The position numbers and the translations under genes were made by a program. Positions 34,078 to 42,139 of a DNA stretch of 64,000 nucleotides are shown piece after piece. The stretch is from Oscillibacter sp. (lineage in GTDB: Bacteria; Bacillota; Clostridia; Oscillospirales; Oscillospiraceae): assembly GCA_017526785.1 (NCBI GenBank), contig JAFXQV010000004.1, forward strand, positions 62,001-126,000. The letters run 5' to 3'. The notes beneath the pieces were generated by a model. That model was not told where the DNA came from. It did no database searches and worked only from the letters and a program-made list of their open reading frames with translations. Numbering within the stretch: position 1 is the stretch's first letter; every line of letters begins with the position of its first letter.

Positions 34078-34362
34078 ATGATACCGAGAATCCGCAAGTT
34101 GGAACCGCTGTCGGATTACCGTCTTTTCGCGGTGTTCGACGACGGGAAACAGGTTATCTACGATGTGTCGGAGAATATCCGGAAAATTCCGTCTTACGGT
34201 CTTTTGGAGGACGTGCCGGGACTGTTCCGGCAGGTGCAGTTAGACCAGAGCCGTACTTGCGTTTACTGGAATGAGGATATCGACCTTCCCAGTGACGCCA
34301 TTTACGAATACGGAATCACGCTTGACAAAGGAGAGACGAATTATGCTGTTGCTGAACATTGA
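34078..34362 (+). CDS. DUF2442 domain protein
   Basis: This is a 94-residue DUF2442 protein. It begins IPRIRKLEPLSDYRLFAVFD and carries DGKQVIYDVSE, LF-QV and YWNEDIDLPSDAIYEYG, the family's W----DLP-D-LY pattern. It is paired with the DUF4160 gene upstream. The end overlaps the ybjQ-like gene by 20 bases. The function is not established. The pair resembles small host-genome or accessory cassettes scattered through Firmicutes and cyanobacteria. Confidence 0.83.
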   Translation: MIPRIRKLEPLSDYRLFAVFDDGKQVIYDVSENIRKIPSYGLLEDVPGLFRQVQLDQSRTCVYWNEDIDLPSDAIYEYGITLDKGETNYAVAEH

Positions 34363-34657
34363 CTACGTACCCGGCCGGGAAGTCGCGGAGGCGCTGGGCA
34401 TTGTGAAGGGAACCACCGTGCAGAGCAAGAACTTCGGGCGGGACTTCATGGCGGGCATGAAAACGCTTGTCGGCGGGGAAATCGTCGGCTACACGGAGAT
34501 GTTGACGGAAGCGCGTCAAATCGCAATGAAGCGCATGGTCGACGAGGCGAAAGCCCTGAACGCGGACGCGGTAATCAATGTCCGGTTCAGTTCGTCGAGT
34601 ATCATGCAGGGCGCGGCGGAGGTCGTGGCCTACGGCACGGCGGTCAGACTGGCGTAA
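34343..34657 (+). CDS. YbjQ / UPF0145 family protein
   Basis: This protein of about 104 residues follows the YbjQ pattern: LGIVKGTTVQSKNFGRDF, then a helix (TEARQIAMKRMVDEAKALNAD) and AVINVRFSSSSIMQGAAEVV. The family forms pentamers of unknown function and was once called heavy-metal-binding. ATG 34343 follows AAAGGAGAG and lies inside the end of the DUF2442 gene (20-base overlap), so it is probably co-translated. It is the last gene before a shared terminator. Confidence 0.88.
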   Translation: MLLLNIDYVPGREVAEALGIVKGTTVQSKNFGRDFMAGMKTLVGGEIVGYTEMLTEARQIAMKRMVDEAKALNADAVINVRFSSSSIMQGAAEVVAYGTAVRLA

Positions 34658-34666
34658 AATACGGAA

Positions 34667-34705
34667 CACCCCGGCGGGAAATCCCGTCGGGGCGTTGTCA
34701 TTTTA
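34667..34705. terminator. Bidirectional terminator between ybjQ-like gene and rfbA
   Basis: CCCCGGCGGG (34669-34678) pairs with CCCGTCGGGG (34683-34692) over a 4-base loop (one G-T pair). On the plus strand CGTTGTCATTTT follows, and on the minus strand TGTTCCGTATTTT, so it can serve both convergent runs. Confidence 0.7.
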
Positions 34706-35560
34706 GAGGCACTGTAAATATTTCCCGTACAGGGTCTTGCCGAGTTCGCGTCCCATGGCGTGAACCTGTTCGCGGGAAATCCAGCCTTCGGCTAAAGCGA
34801 GTTCTTCCAGACAGCCGATATAGCGTCCGCTGTGTTCCTGCAATTCCTTGATAGTCCGCGCGGCGTCAAGCAGACTGTCGGCGGTTCCGGCGTCCAGCCA
34901 AGTGAAGCCCTTTTCCAGCGGGATAACCTGTAACTGTCCCCGGCGGAGATATTCCAAATTTACGTCCGTAATTTCAAGTTCCCCGCGCGCGGACGGTTTC
35001 AGGTGCCGGGCGATTTCCATCGCCTGCTGGTCGTAGAAGTACAGGCCGGGAATGATATAATTGCTCTTGGGGTGCTTGGGCTTTTCCTCAATGGAAATGG
35101 CCTTTCCGGTCTCGTCGAACTCGACCACGCCGAACGGCGACGGATTCTCGACCCAGTAGCCAAATACGGTCGCGCCAGTGTTATTTTGAGCGGCTTTTTT
35201 AAGGGTGCGTTCCAGCGTCAGGGCGTGGAAGATGTTGTCACCCAGCACAAGACACACTTGGTCGCCGCGCGCGAAGCTCTCCGCAATCAAGAGCGCGTCG
35301 GCGATTCCGCGCGCCACGGGCTGGACGGCGTAATAGATGTTCAGTCCGAATTGCTGGCCGTTGCCCAGAAGCGCCGAAAACGCGGCCTCCTCTCCGGGCG
35401 GGACAATCACGAGAATGTCCGAAATCCCCGACTGCATGAGAATGGCGAGCGGGTAATAAATCAAAGGTTTGTCGTAGACGGGGAGTAGCGGCTTGCAGAC
35501 CGGCTTTGTCATGGGATAGAGGCGGGTTCCCTTTCCGGCCGCGAGTACAATTCCTTTCAT
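34703..35560 (-). CDS. rfbA: Glucose-1-phosphate thymidylyltransferase
   Basis: This 285-residue nucleotidyltransferase starts KGIVLAAGKGTRLYPMTKPV (the pyrophosphorylase signature). YDKPLIYYPLAILM, LVLGDNIFH and the RmlA-type TWLDAGTADSLLDA follow. It makes dTDP-glucose from dTTP and glucose-1-phosphate, the first step to dTDP-rhamnose. The partners rfbB, rfbC and rfbD are not in the window. Here rfbA is the last gene of an operon with glmM, so its substrate supply may be linked to hexose phosphate mutation. It is 37 bases after the COG2426 gene. Confidence 0.93.
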   Translation of the reverse strand: MKGIVLAAGKGTRLYPMTKPVCKPLLPVYDKPLIYYPLAILMQSGISDILVIVPPGEEAAFSALLGNGQQFGLNIYYAVQPVARGIADALLIAESFARGDQVCLVLGDNIFHALTLERTLKKAAQNNTGATVFGYWVENPSPFGVVEFDETGKAISIEEKPKHPKSNYIIPGLYFYDQQAMEIARHLKPSARGELEITDVNLEYLRRGQLQVIPLEKGFTWLDAGTADSLLDAARTIKELQEHSGRYIGCLEELALAEGWISREQVHAMGRELGKTLYGKYLQCL

Positions 35561-35597
35561 GATACGGTTCCCTTCTGTTGTGAGTGAATTTGACAGC

Positions 35598-36086
35598 TTA
35601 TCCCAAAATCGAGGCTACGGAGCTTGTCAGGAACGTGACAATAAACCCGGCGACAATCAGGCCGGAGAATATCGAGAGCAGGGCGTTTCTCAGGCGCATA
35701 TTGAGGAACGCGGCGACGAGTGCGCCCGTCCAGCCTCCCGTACCGGGCAGCGGAACCGCCACGAACAGGAACAGCCCAAAGTAGCGGTACTTTAACACAG
35801 TCCGGCTCTTGAGATGTGCCTTGCGTTCGAGGCGGTCGATGAAACTGCCCAGACGCGGGAACGTGGCGCGGAGCCATTTGAAAATCCGGCGGATGTAGAC
35901 AATAATCAGGGGGATGGGAAGCATATTGCCGAGGACGCACACAACCCACGCTTCGACGGGGCGCAGGCCAAGCCCCACGGCAAACGGGATTCCGCCCCGC
36001 AGTTCCAGCACGGGAATCATGGAGACCAGCGCCGCCGCGATTATTTTTCCAAATTCTGTGCTTTCCAAAGACGGGAGATACTCCAC
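35598..36086 (-). CDS. COG2426-type small membrane protein
   Basis: This 162-residue protein has four to five hydrophobic helices, with the family blocks IPVLELRGGIPFAV, NMLPIPLI and PLPGTGGWTGALVA. Databases label the group putative small multi-drug export protein, but evidence for export is weak; the PGTG motif recalls the DedA/SNARE-associated fold. The start is GTG 36086, with AGAGGTGAAACC upstream. The longer frame above it lacks a ribosome site. It lies between vanZ-like and rfbA in the glmM operon. Confidence 0.82.
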   Translation of the reverse strand: MEYLPSLESTEFGKIIAAALVSMIPVLELRGGIPFAVGLGLRPVEAWVVCVLGNMLPIPLIIVYIRRIFKWLRATFPRLGSFIDRLERKAHLKSRTVLKYRYFGLFLFVAVPLPGTGGWTGALVAAFLNMRLRNALLSIFSGLIVAGFIVTFLTSSVASILG

Positions 36087-36124
36087 GGTGGTTTCACCTC
36101 TTGACTGGTTCTTTTGTACGGGGT

Positions 36125-36595
36125 TCAGGCCGACGCGGCGCGTCTCCGCGTCAGCAGGAGGAAGAGCAGGGATATCAGCGCGCACCCGGCCGCGACGCCG
36201 CACGTATCCAGCGCCACGTCAAACACGCTTGGGGCGCGTCCCGCCGAAAAGTGCTGGTGGAACTCGTCCAGCGCCGCGAAAAACGCGCCGCTTGCAATGA
36301 CCCCCGGCACGGCGGGGAACCGCCGCTGATACGTGGACAGCCCCCGCAGTCCACAGCCGAGGACAAAGTAGAGCGTAAAGTGCGCTAACTTGCGGACAAC
36401 GACATGCAGAAATTCAGCGTCCAGCGCGGAGAGCGGCGGGAAAACAGATACAAGCCATTTTACAATCATCAGGCTGAGAGAGCCGGACGTTTCGGCGTCC
36501 TGCGACGAAAAGCCGAACGTCAGCACAAGCGGCAGAGCCGTCAGCGTGACCCAAAGCCACAGCGGCGGGGCATTGCGTATCGGGGAATTTTTCAA
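36125..36595 (-). CDS. VanZ-like family protein
   Basis: This 156-residue protein has four hydrophobic helices and the VanZ pattern FSSQDAETS near residue 30, VVRKLAHFTLYFVLG near 66-80, ALDEFHQHFSAGRAPSVFDV near 107-126 and D-CGV. VanZ gives low-level teicoplanin resistance; most members are uncharacterised membrane proteins. It starts 28 bases after glmM stops. The position in an amino-sugar operon favours an envelope role, but the precise job is unknown. Confidence 0.85.
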   Translation of the reverse strand: MKNSPIRNAPPLWLWVTLTALPLVLTFGFSSQDAETSGSLSLMIVKWLVSVFPPLSALDAEFLHVVVRKLAHFTLYFVLGCGLRGLSTYQRRFPAVPGVIASGAFFAALDEFHQHFSAGRAPSVFDVALDTCGVAAGCALISLLFLLLTRRRAASA

Positions 36596-36623
36596 AGAAA
36601 CACCTCAACAGTCGCCGGACGTG

Positions 36624-38018
36624 TTACTCGGATTTGACCGCGTAGCCCCGGCTTTTAATCACCTTCACCACGTCGTTGACGTACTGCCAGCACAGCGCGC
36701 CCGTTTCGGCCTCGACCATGACGCGGACAAGCGGCTCCGTGCCGGATTCCCGGACTAAAATCCGCCCGCTGTCGCCTAAGGCCGCCTCCACCTTGCGCAC
36801 ACTTGCCAGCACTTCCTCGTCCGCCATCGCGGCGGCCTTGTCGTGTACCTCCACGTTCACAAGCAGTTGGGGGTAAATGGTCAGACCCTCGCTAAGTTTG
36901 CTCATGGGGCAGTTCTTCGCGCACAGAACCTCCATTATCTTCAGAGACGTTAAAATGCCGTCCCCGGTGTTGGCGTACTTGGTGAAAATGATATGTCCGG
37001 ACTGCTCCCCGCCCAGACGGCAGTTGTTTTTGACCATGTACTCATACACGTACTTGTCTCCGACGGCGGTCTTGGCGTAACCGATTCCGGCGGCGTCGAG
37101 CGCCTTGTAAAGGCCAAAGTTGCTCATCACGGTTGTGACAATCGTATTGACAAGCAGTTTCCCGCGCTCTTTCATGTACTTTCCGTAAATGTACAGGATG
37201 TGGTCTCCGGTGACAATGCCGCCCTTCTCGTCGACGCACAAACAGCGGTCGGCGTCGCCGTCGTAGGCGAAGCCCACGTCACACTGATGTTCCACCACGA
37301 ACCGTTGCAGGCCTTCCAGATGCGTAGACCCGGCGTTTTCGTTGATGTTCAGTCCGTTGGGTTCGGCGTTGATGACGAGTGTTTTCGCGCCGAGCGCCTC
37401 AAAGACGGCTTGCGCTTCTTCCCACGCCGCGCCGTTGGCGCAGTCCAGCGCGACGGTTTTTCCTTTGAACGAGTACATCCCCAGCGAGATGAGATAGCCC
37501 ATGTAGCGGTTACGCCCGCTGGTGTAGTCCACCGTACGCCCGATTTTATCGCGCAGGGCAAACGGAATATCAACCCAAGTCCGCCCGAACGCCTCCACAG
37601 CGCCGTCCAGATAGGCTTCCACAAGGGAAATCGTGTCCTCATCCATTTTCTCGCCGTGGCCGTTGAGCAGTTTAATGCCGTTGTCCTGATAGGGGTTGTG
37701 GGACGCGGAAATCATAATGCCGCAGTCGAACGAGTCCACGCGGCAGATGTACGACACGGAAGGCGTCGTCGTGACGTGGAGCAGGTAGGCGTCCGCGCCG
37801 GAGGCAATCAGCCCCGCCACAAGCGAGAACTCGAACATGTACGAGGAACGCCGGGTATCCTTGCCTATGACAATGCGCACGTCGTCGGGCTGTCCGTCGC
37901 GGCGCTTCTGTTCGCCGAAGTACCAGCCCAGAAAGCGCCCGATTCTGTAGGCGTGGTCAGCGGTCAGGTTTTTATTGGCCTCCCCCCGGAAGCCGTCCGT
38001 CCCGAAGTATTTACCCAT
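36624..38018 (-). CDS. glmM: Phosphoglucosamine mutase GlmM
   Basis: This 464-residue protein starts GKYFGTDGFRGEANKNLTAD. The phosphoserine loop is ISASHNPYQDNGIK (catalytic Ser about 106), the metal loop is AYDGDADRCL, the sugar-binding motif is GGEQSGHII and the phosphate site is RESGTEPLVRVMVE. It converts glucosamine-6-phosphate to glucosamine-1-phosphate for UDP-GlcNAc, the precursor of the MurA substrate also encoded here. ATG 38018 is preferred over an upstream in-frame ATG on the basis of the conserved start. It lies two bases after the end of the beta-helix gene. Confidence 0.97.
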   Translation of the reverse strand: MGKYFGTDGFRGEANKNLTADHAYRIGRFLGWYFGEQKRRDGQPDDVRIVIGKDTRRSSYMFEFSLVAGLIASGADAYLLHVTTTPSVSYICRVDSFDCGIMISASHNPYQDNGIKLLNGHGEKMDEDTISLVEAYLDGAVEAFGRTWVDIPFALRDKIGRTVDYTSGRNRYMGYLISLGMYSFKGKTVALDCANGAAWEEAQAVFEALGAKTLVINAEPNGLNINENAGSTHLEGLQRFVVEHQCDVGFAYDGDADRCLCVDEKGGIVTGDHILYIYGKYMKERGKLLVNTIVTTVMSNFGLYKALDAAGIGYAKTAVGDKYVYEYMVKNNCRLGGEQSGHIIFTKYANTGDGILTSLKIMEVLCAKNCPMSKLSEGLTIYPQLLVNVEVHDKAAAMADEEVLASVRKVEAALGDSGRILVRESGTEPLVRVMVEAETGALCWQYVNDVVKVIKSRGYAVKSE

Positions 38019-38019
38019 G

Positions 38020-38700
38020 TTAAGAAGCCCCCCATTCTTTTTGCCTCCGGACAACCACGCCGCCTGTTTTCACGATGCTGTCCGCCGGAATCACGCCCCG
38101 CACGCAGTTGACCGGATACACGCTCACGCGGCGTCCCAGCACGCAGCCCGGATTCAGCACGGAGTTACAGCCGACTTCCACGCCGTCGCCCAGAATCGCG
38201 CCAAACTTTTTCAGCCCGGTTTCGATGGGCGGCTCCGCTTTCACGGTGACAAGCGTCTTGTCGCTCTTGACGTTGCTGGTAATGCTCCCCGCGCCCATAT
38301 GGGCGCGGTAGCCCAGAATGCTGTCGCCGACGTAATTGTAGTGCGGCGTCTGCACGCCGTCGAAGAGAATCGCGTTCTTGAGTTCCACGGAGTTCCCGAC
38401 GACGCACCCCGCGCCGACCAGCGCCGAGCCGCGCACAAACGCGCCGTGGCGCACTTCCGTTTCCGCCCCGATGATACAGGGGCCGCACAGAAACGCCGTC
38501 GGGGCGACGACCGCCGTTTTGTGTACCCACACGGACGGAATCACCTGTTCGTAGTCCGCGCCCAGCGAGGGAGCCAGCGTCAGAATAAACGTGCTGATTT
38601 CGGGCAGAGCCTCCCACGGGAACTCGAACTTTTCCAGCAGGGGAGCCGCCAGCGTATGGGACAAGTCCAGCAGCGCCGGAACTTTCAGAGAATCACGCAT
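38020..38700 (-). CDS. Left-handed beta-helix transferase (GlmU C-terminal-like)
   Basis: This protein of about 226 residues has a short helical N-terminus (about 1-55) and a hexapeptide-repeat beta helix: AVVAPTAFLCGPCIIGAETEVR written in part as VVAPTAFLCGPCIIGAETE, then VELKNAILFDGVQTPH and NYVGDSILGYRAHMGAGS. These match the GlmU acetyltransferase half (the ELKN and YVGDS-IG-----GAG blocks). The uridylyltransferase half is absent. Together with glmM immediately downstream (1-base gap), a role in amino-sugar acetylation or in sensing is plausible. The Shine-Dalgarno AAAGGAG is about 14 bases before ATG 38700, farther than usual. Confidence 0.75.
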   Translation of the reverse strand: MRDSLKVPALLDLSHTLAAPLLEKFEFPWEALPEISTFILTLAPSLGADYEQVIPSVWVHKTAVVAPTAFLCGPCIIGAETEVRHGAFVRGSALVGAGCVVGNSVELKNAILFDGVQTPHYNYVGDSILGYRAHMGAGSITSNVKSDKTLVTVKAEPPIETGLKKFGAILGDGVEVGCNSVLNPGCVLGRRVSVYPVNCVRGVIPADSIVKTGGVVVRRQKEWGAS

Positions 38701-38782
38701 AACAGAAAATCGAACTCCTTTCGGCAAACGCTTAACAGCCGCCGCGTCGCCGCGGACAGCGGGTGAAAAGTCATACGGAAAT

Positions 38783-38811
38783 AGTATACAACGCCGAAAG
38801 CCGGATAGCAA
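38783..38811 (-). promoter_or_regulatory. Sigma-A promoter of the beta-helix/glmM/vanZ/COG2426/rfbA run
   Basis: On the minus strand TTGCTA (38811-38806), 17 bases and TATACT (38788-38783) lie about 83 bases before the first start. Gaps downstream are all under 40 bases. Confidence 0.75.
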
Positions 38812-38941
38812 GCACAATTTTTATGAAATCCGCGCCCTCGCTACGCGTCAGATTGCCGGATTGTGTGATTTACGGCCTTTTGAATCCATTACAAGCGCGA
38901 ATTTCGACAAAAAAAGAGGCTTTTACAGTATTTGGAAGATA

Positions 38942-39682
38942 TTACCCCAGCGCCACGTCCAGCGCCATCATCAGGAGAAATCCTAACAAATATCCGCAGG
39001 TTCCGGCGCGGCTTTGGGCTTGCGGCGTCAGTTCCTCCGCGACGACGCACAGCATAGCCCCGGCCGCGAAGCTCAACAGCCACGGCATAAGCGGCCGCGC
39101 CAGTGACGCCGCGCCGACCGTCAGCAGTCCGAAAAGCGGTTCCACCGCGCCGGAGAGCGTCCCCCACAGGAACGCCCGCACACGCCCGCCGCGTTCCCGG
39201 CACATCGGCAGGGACACCGCCGCGCCCTCCGGGAAGTTCTGGATACCGATACCGAGCGCCAGCGCCGCCGCCCCCGCCGCCGAACCGTTCACCGACAGCG
39301 CGCACGCCAGCCCGACCGCCATGCCCTCCGGGATGTTGTGCAGGGTGATGGCGGTCATTAAGAGCGCGTTCTGACGCCGCACACTCACGCGGCAGATAAT
39401 CACGGCGTCCAGCACAATCAGGAACGCCGCCCCGGCGAGTACGCCCAGCGTCGGCGGAAGCCACACCGGAAAGACATTTTCGGCCTCCGTCTGCTCCATG
39501 GCGGGAATTAAGAGGCTCCAGACGGAAGCGGCGGTCATGACGCCCGCCGCGAAGCCGAGCATAAGTTTCTGTAAACGCGGGTGCTGTTCCCCGGGCAGAA
39601 CGAACACCATCGCGGCACCAAGCGTGGTCATCAGGAAAGTGAATCCCGTACCCAGCGCGGCGCGGCAGAGCGTCAACGGCAT
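38942..39682 (-). CDS. ZIP family metal transporter
   Basis: This 246-residue protein has about eight hydrophobic helices, with the ZIP signature TAITLHNIPEGMAVG in helix 4 and a second metal helix with GIQNFPEGAAVSLPM. Histidines and glutamates in these helices carry Zn2+ or related ions into the cytoplasm. A histidine-rich loop is almost absent. The start ATG 39682 has GGAGGGGGC upstream. On the minus strand a TATACT box lies near 39739-39734 but without a good -35, so regulation by an activator or other sigma is possible. Confidence 0.92.
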   Translation of the reverse strand: MPLTLCRAALGTGFTFLMTTLGAAMVFVLPGEQHPRLQKLMLGFAAGVMTAASVWSLLIPAMEQTEAENVFPVWLPPTLGVLAGAAFLIVLDAVIICRVSVRRQNALLMTAITLHNIPEGMAVGLACALSVNGSAAGAAALALGIGIQNFPEGAAVSLPMCRERGGRVRAFLWGTLSGAVEPLFGLLTVGAASLARPLMPWLLSFAAGAMLCVVAEELTPQAQSRAGTCGYLLGFLLMMALDVALG

Positions 39683-39806
39683 TGCGCCCCCTCCTGTTCC
39701 GTAGCGAATTAGGCGCGAAGCCCCACAGGACAGTATAGGCGCGGACGCCCCCGGCGGTGACAGAAAAACGGAGCCGCCCCATTCTTTGAGACAGCCCCGT
39801 GCCGTA

Positions 39807-40805
39807 TTACATCGCGGCCAGCATGCTTGTCATGGAAATTCCGTAGCCCCTCGCCGGGTTCTGTAACAGAACATGCGTCACCGCGCCGACAAATCTGCCG
39901 TTCTGCACAATCGGGCTTCCGCTCATGCCCTGCACAATGCCGCCCGTCGCCGAGAGCAGTTCCGGGTCTGTGACGGTAATTTCGAGTTCGCGCCCGTCTC
40001 CGGCGTCCGGGAGAACGCGCGTAATCTCAATCGCGTATGGCTTCACCTCGTCGCCCCGCACGTTGGAGAGTATCCGCGCCGCGCCCGCTGACGGTTCCCC
40101 AATCGGCACGGGTTCCCCCGTGATATCGGCCTCTGTCAGCGTCCCGAACACGCCCTTGTCCGTGTTGGCGCAGAGCGCGCCGAGGTCTCGCGTTAAGTCG
40201 AACTCCCCGCGCAGTTCCCCGGCCTCCCCGCGCGCGCCCTTTTTGACGGCCTTGACCGTCGACGGCAACACGGAACCGTCATGAAACGGCATTAACAGCC
40301 CGGTATCAACGTCCGTGACGCCGTGTCCGAGCGCCCCGAACTTGCGGCTTTCCGGGTCGTACCATGTCAGGGTTCCAATGCCCGCCATGCTGTCCCGAAT
40401 CCAAGCGCCGATTTGGCACACGCCGTCCTCGTTGCGCTCCGGCTCCACCCGGACAGTCACTTCCCCGCCGTTGCGGCTGACGCGCAAATCCGCCGCGCCG
40501 TCCTCCTGCAACAGGCTTTGGAACTGCTCCACGGACGTGACGGGCGTCCCGCCGCACTGCAAGATAACGTCACCCGTACGCAGACCGCCATTTCGGGCGG
40601 GCGTGCCGCCGTCGGTCAGCTTCACGACCATGACGCCCTTCGCGAACAGCTTGATTCCGACGGTATGCCCCACGGGAATCAGACTGCGGACGCCGTTCAT
40701 TTCCGCCGCCCCGGCGGTCGCCACGCACAGAAGCAACGCCGCCGCCATGCCGCATATCCGTTTCGCCCACGCTCCATACAAGCGAATCACCCCTTTGGAA
40801 ACCAT
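39807..40805 (-). CDS. spoIVB: SpoIVB peptidase
   Basis: This is a 332-residue protein. A signal or anchor helix (about 15-33) is followed by a PDZ domain (about 50-115: GGLRTGDVILQCGG) and the S55 serine peptidase domain. The catalytic pair is seen as ALGHGVTDVDTG (His about 161) and GMSGSPIVQ (Ser about 295). SpoIVB is made in the forespore and signals across the septum to release pro-sigma-K processing. In many Clostridia and Bacillus spo0A follows; here the downstream neighbour is the ZIP gene. The start is ATG 40805; a longer frame upstream has no signal peptide. Confidence 0.95.
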   Translation of the reverse strand: MVSKGVIRLYGAWAKRICGMAAALLLCVATAGAAEMNGVRSLIPVGHTVGIKLFAKGVMVVKLTDGGTPARNGGLRTGDVILQCGGTPVTSVEQFQSLLQEDGAADLRVSRNGGEVTVRVEPERNEDGVCQIGAWIRDSMAGIGTLTWYDPESRKFGALGHGVTDVDTGLLMPFHDGSVLPSTVKAVKKGARGEAGELRGEFDLTRDLGALCANTDKGVFGTLTEADITGEPVPIGEPSAGAARILSNVRGDEVKPYAIEITRVLPDAGDGRELEITVTDPELLSATGGIVQGMSGSPIVQNGRFVGAVTHVLLQNPARGYGISMTSMLAAM

Positions 40806-40938
40806 GATTTTCCGCCGTTTCCGCTGGATTCGTCCGTGAGCGTCGGCGCGTTTAGGATGTGCCGCCGCGCCGAAATCAACCGACACAAAATCCGGCATTT
40901 GTGGTGCCGAATTTTTGGAAAAGAGAAATTTCCCCTCT

Positions 40939-42006
40939 TTAGGCCGATTTTTTTAGATATATAGTGCCATCTGAGGCAATGCAGTATTCCACTGGCTTTT
41001 CGGCGGAATACAACGAGGTTTCAAATTTGTTTTCCAGTTCCTCGCATTCGTTCTCCATCAGATACATGATTGTCTGATTGACATCACGCGTCAGTCCCTC
41101 CGTGTCCACCTTTTTTCCGATTTTCGGCTTGAAGGCGGCTATTGCCATTTTCAGCGCGTTAAAATTGGCAATTAATTGTTTTTCGTACTTTCCAATATAC
41201 TTGTTTACATCATTTTCCACATAGCGCAAGTATTCGGAATCGTAGTTTTGGGAATAATAGACTTCCAGCAGATTTGCGGTCATGTAGAGTTGAATGGAGA
41301 GGTCCAGACACTGGCGGATTTGGAAAGCCTTTTCTACCGCCTGTTCTATATCGCCCGTTTTCGCGTTCTGTACGGTGGCATACAAGTCGTTGAGATAAAA
41401 TTCAACATCCTGAATCGCCGTTTTCCGTGTTCCCTGAAGGCTTTGAATCGTCGCGGCGCGTTGTTCGCTATGTGCCATCATGGACGCGAAGTTTTCGTAG
41501 GCGTACTTGACGAAATTGAGTTCAGACAAAAGCTCCGCCTTTTTGTCCCCGTACAAAAACGCCAGTATCTGGTCAATACTTTGCGTGATTCTGGTCATTT
41601 TCTGGTTAATCTCTGTGAGGAAATATTGAGACGTGACAATGGACATCGCCGCGAATCCCATCATAACAACCGCTTGTGTACTCAAGGGCTGAAAATGCGC
41701 GTGACCCGCGAACTTTCCGCCCTGCCCTCTAACCGTACTCATGTAGCCGCTGTCGTCCGCGAATTTCACCAGCTTATGCGGAACTCCGTCAGGCCACTTT
41801 GCGACATAGTAGGCGTCTTTCAACGTATTGGCCGCCACCATAGACGGAATCTGTTGATACAGGGCGGAAATTTGCCCCTTGCTGAATGCGGAAATCTCCA
41901 GCTTTTCATATTGCGTCGACATATCCGGCGAAAACGGGCTTTCATAAGGGAAAATCTGGCATTCCTTGTCGCCAAAATCCAGCCGGACAATATTTTCATC
42001 ATTCAT
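40939..42006 (-). CDS. Unrecognised coiled-coil protein, accessory-like
   Basis: This 355-residue protein belongs to no family that I recognise. Residues about 1-95 are mixed alpha/beta (starts NDENIVRLDFGDKECQIFPY). A hydrophobic amphipathic stretch follows at about 108-130 (STQAVVMMGFAAMSIVTSQYF). Then comes a long predicted coiled-coil helical region (about 130-320, with TEINQKMTRITQSIDQILAF). A short beta end (YCIASDGTIYLKK) closes the protein. The base composition is visibly more AT-rich than its neighbours, which suggests later arrival. It has a clear GAAAGGAGC ribosome site. It stands alone between spoIVB and ftsZ and lacks mobility genes nearby. Membrane-associated defence or toxin-like roles are possible but unproven. 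Confidence 0.75.
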   Translation of the reverse strand: MNDENIVRLDFGDKECQIFPYESPFSPDMSTQYEKLEISAFSKGQISALYQQIPSMVAANTLKDAYYVAKWPDGVPHKLVKFADDSGYMSTVRGQGGKFAGHAHFQPLSTQAVVMMGFAAMSIVTSQYFLTEINQKMTRITQSIDQILAFLYGDKKAELLSELNFVKYAYENFASMMAHSEQRAATIQSLQGTRKTAIQDVEFYLNDLYATVQNAKTGDIEQAVEKAFQIRQCLDLSIQLYMTANLLEVYYSQNYDSEYLRYVENDVNKYIGKYEKQLIANFNALKMAIAAFKPKIGKKVDTEGLTRDVNQTIMYLMENECEELENKFETSLYSAEKPVEYCIASDGTIYLKKSA

Positions 42007-42103
42007 AATTGCTCCTTTCCAAACGGTGAAAGCGTCCCATTTTTATACTAAATCCGCAAAAAGGAAAGCGAAAATTCGTGTGCTGAATAACGGGTGTAGG
42101 AAA

Positions 42104-42130
42104 GCCCCCACGGGATATCCCGTGAGGGGC
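42104..42130 (-). terminator. Hairpin after ftsZ
   Basis: GCCCCC-ACGGG and CCCGT-GAGGGGC pair around ATAT with one bulged base. On the minus strand it lies 10 bases after the ftsZ stop and is followed by TTTCC. It is a probable terminator with a short T-run. Confidence 0.6.
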
Positions 42131-42139
42131 ATTTTCGCA

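Noticed and set aside
36993-38111. 372-codon ORF on the plus strand opposite glmM
   Set aside because: It is an antisense shadow of glmM, which has all catalytic motifs. The shadow has no family features.
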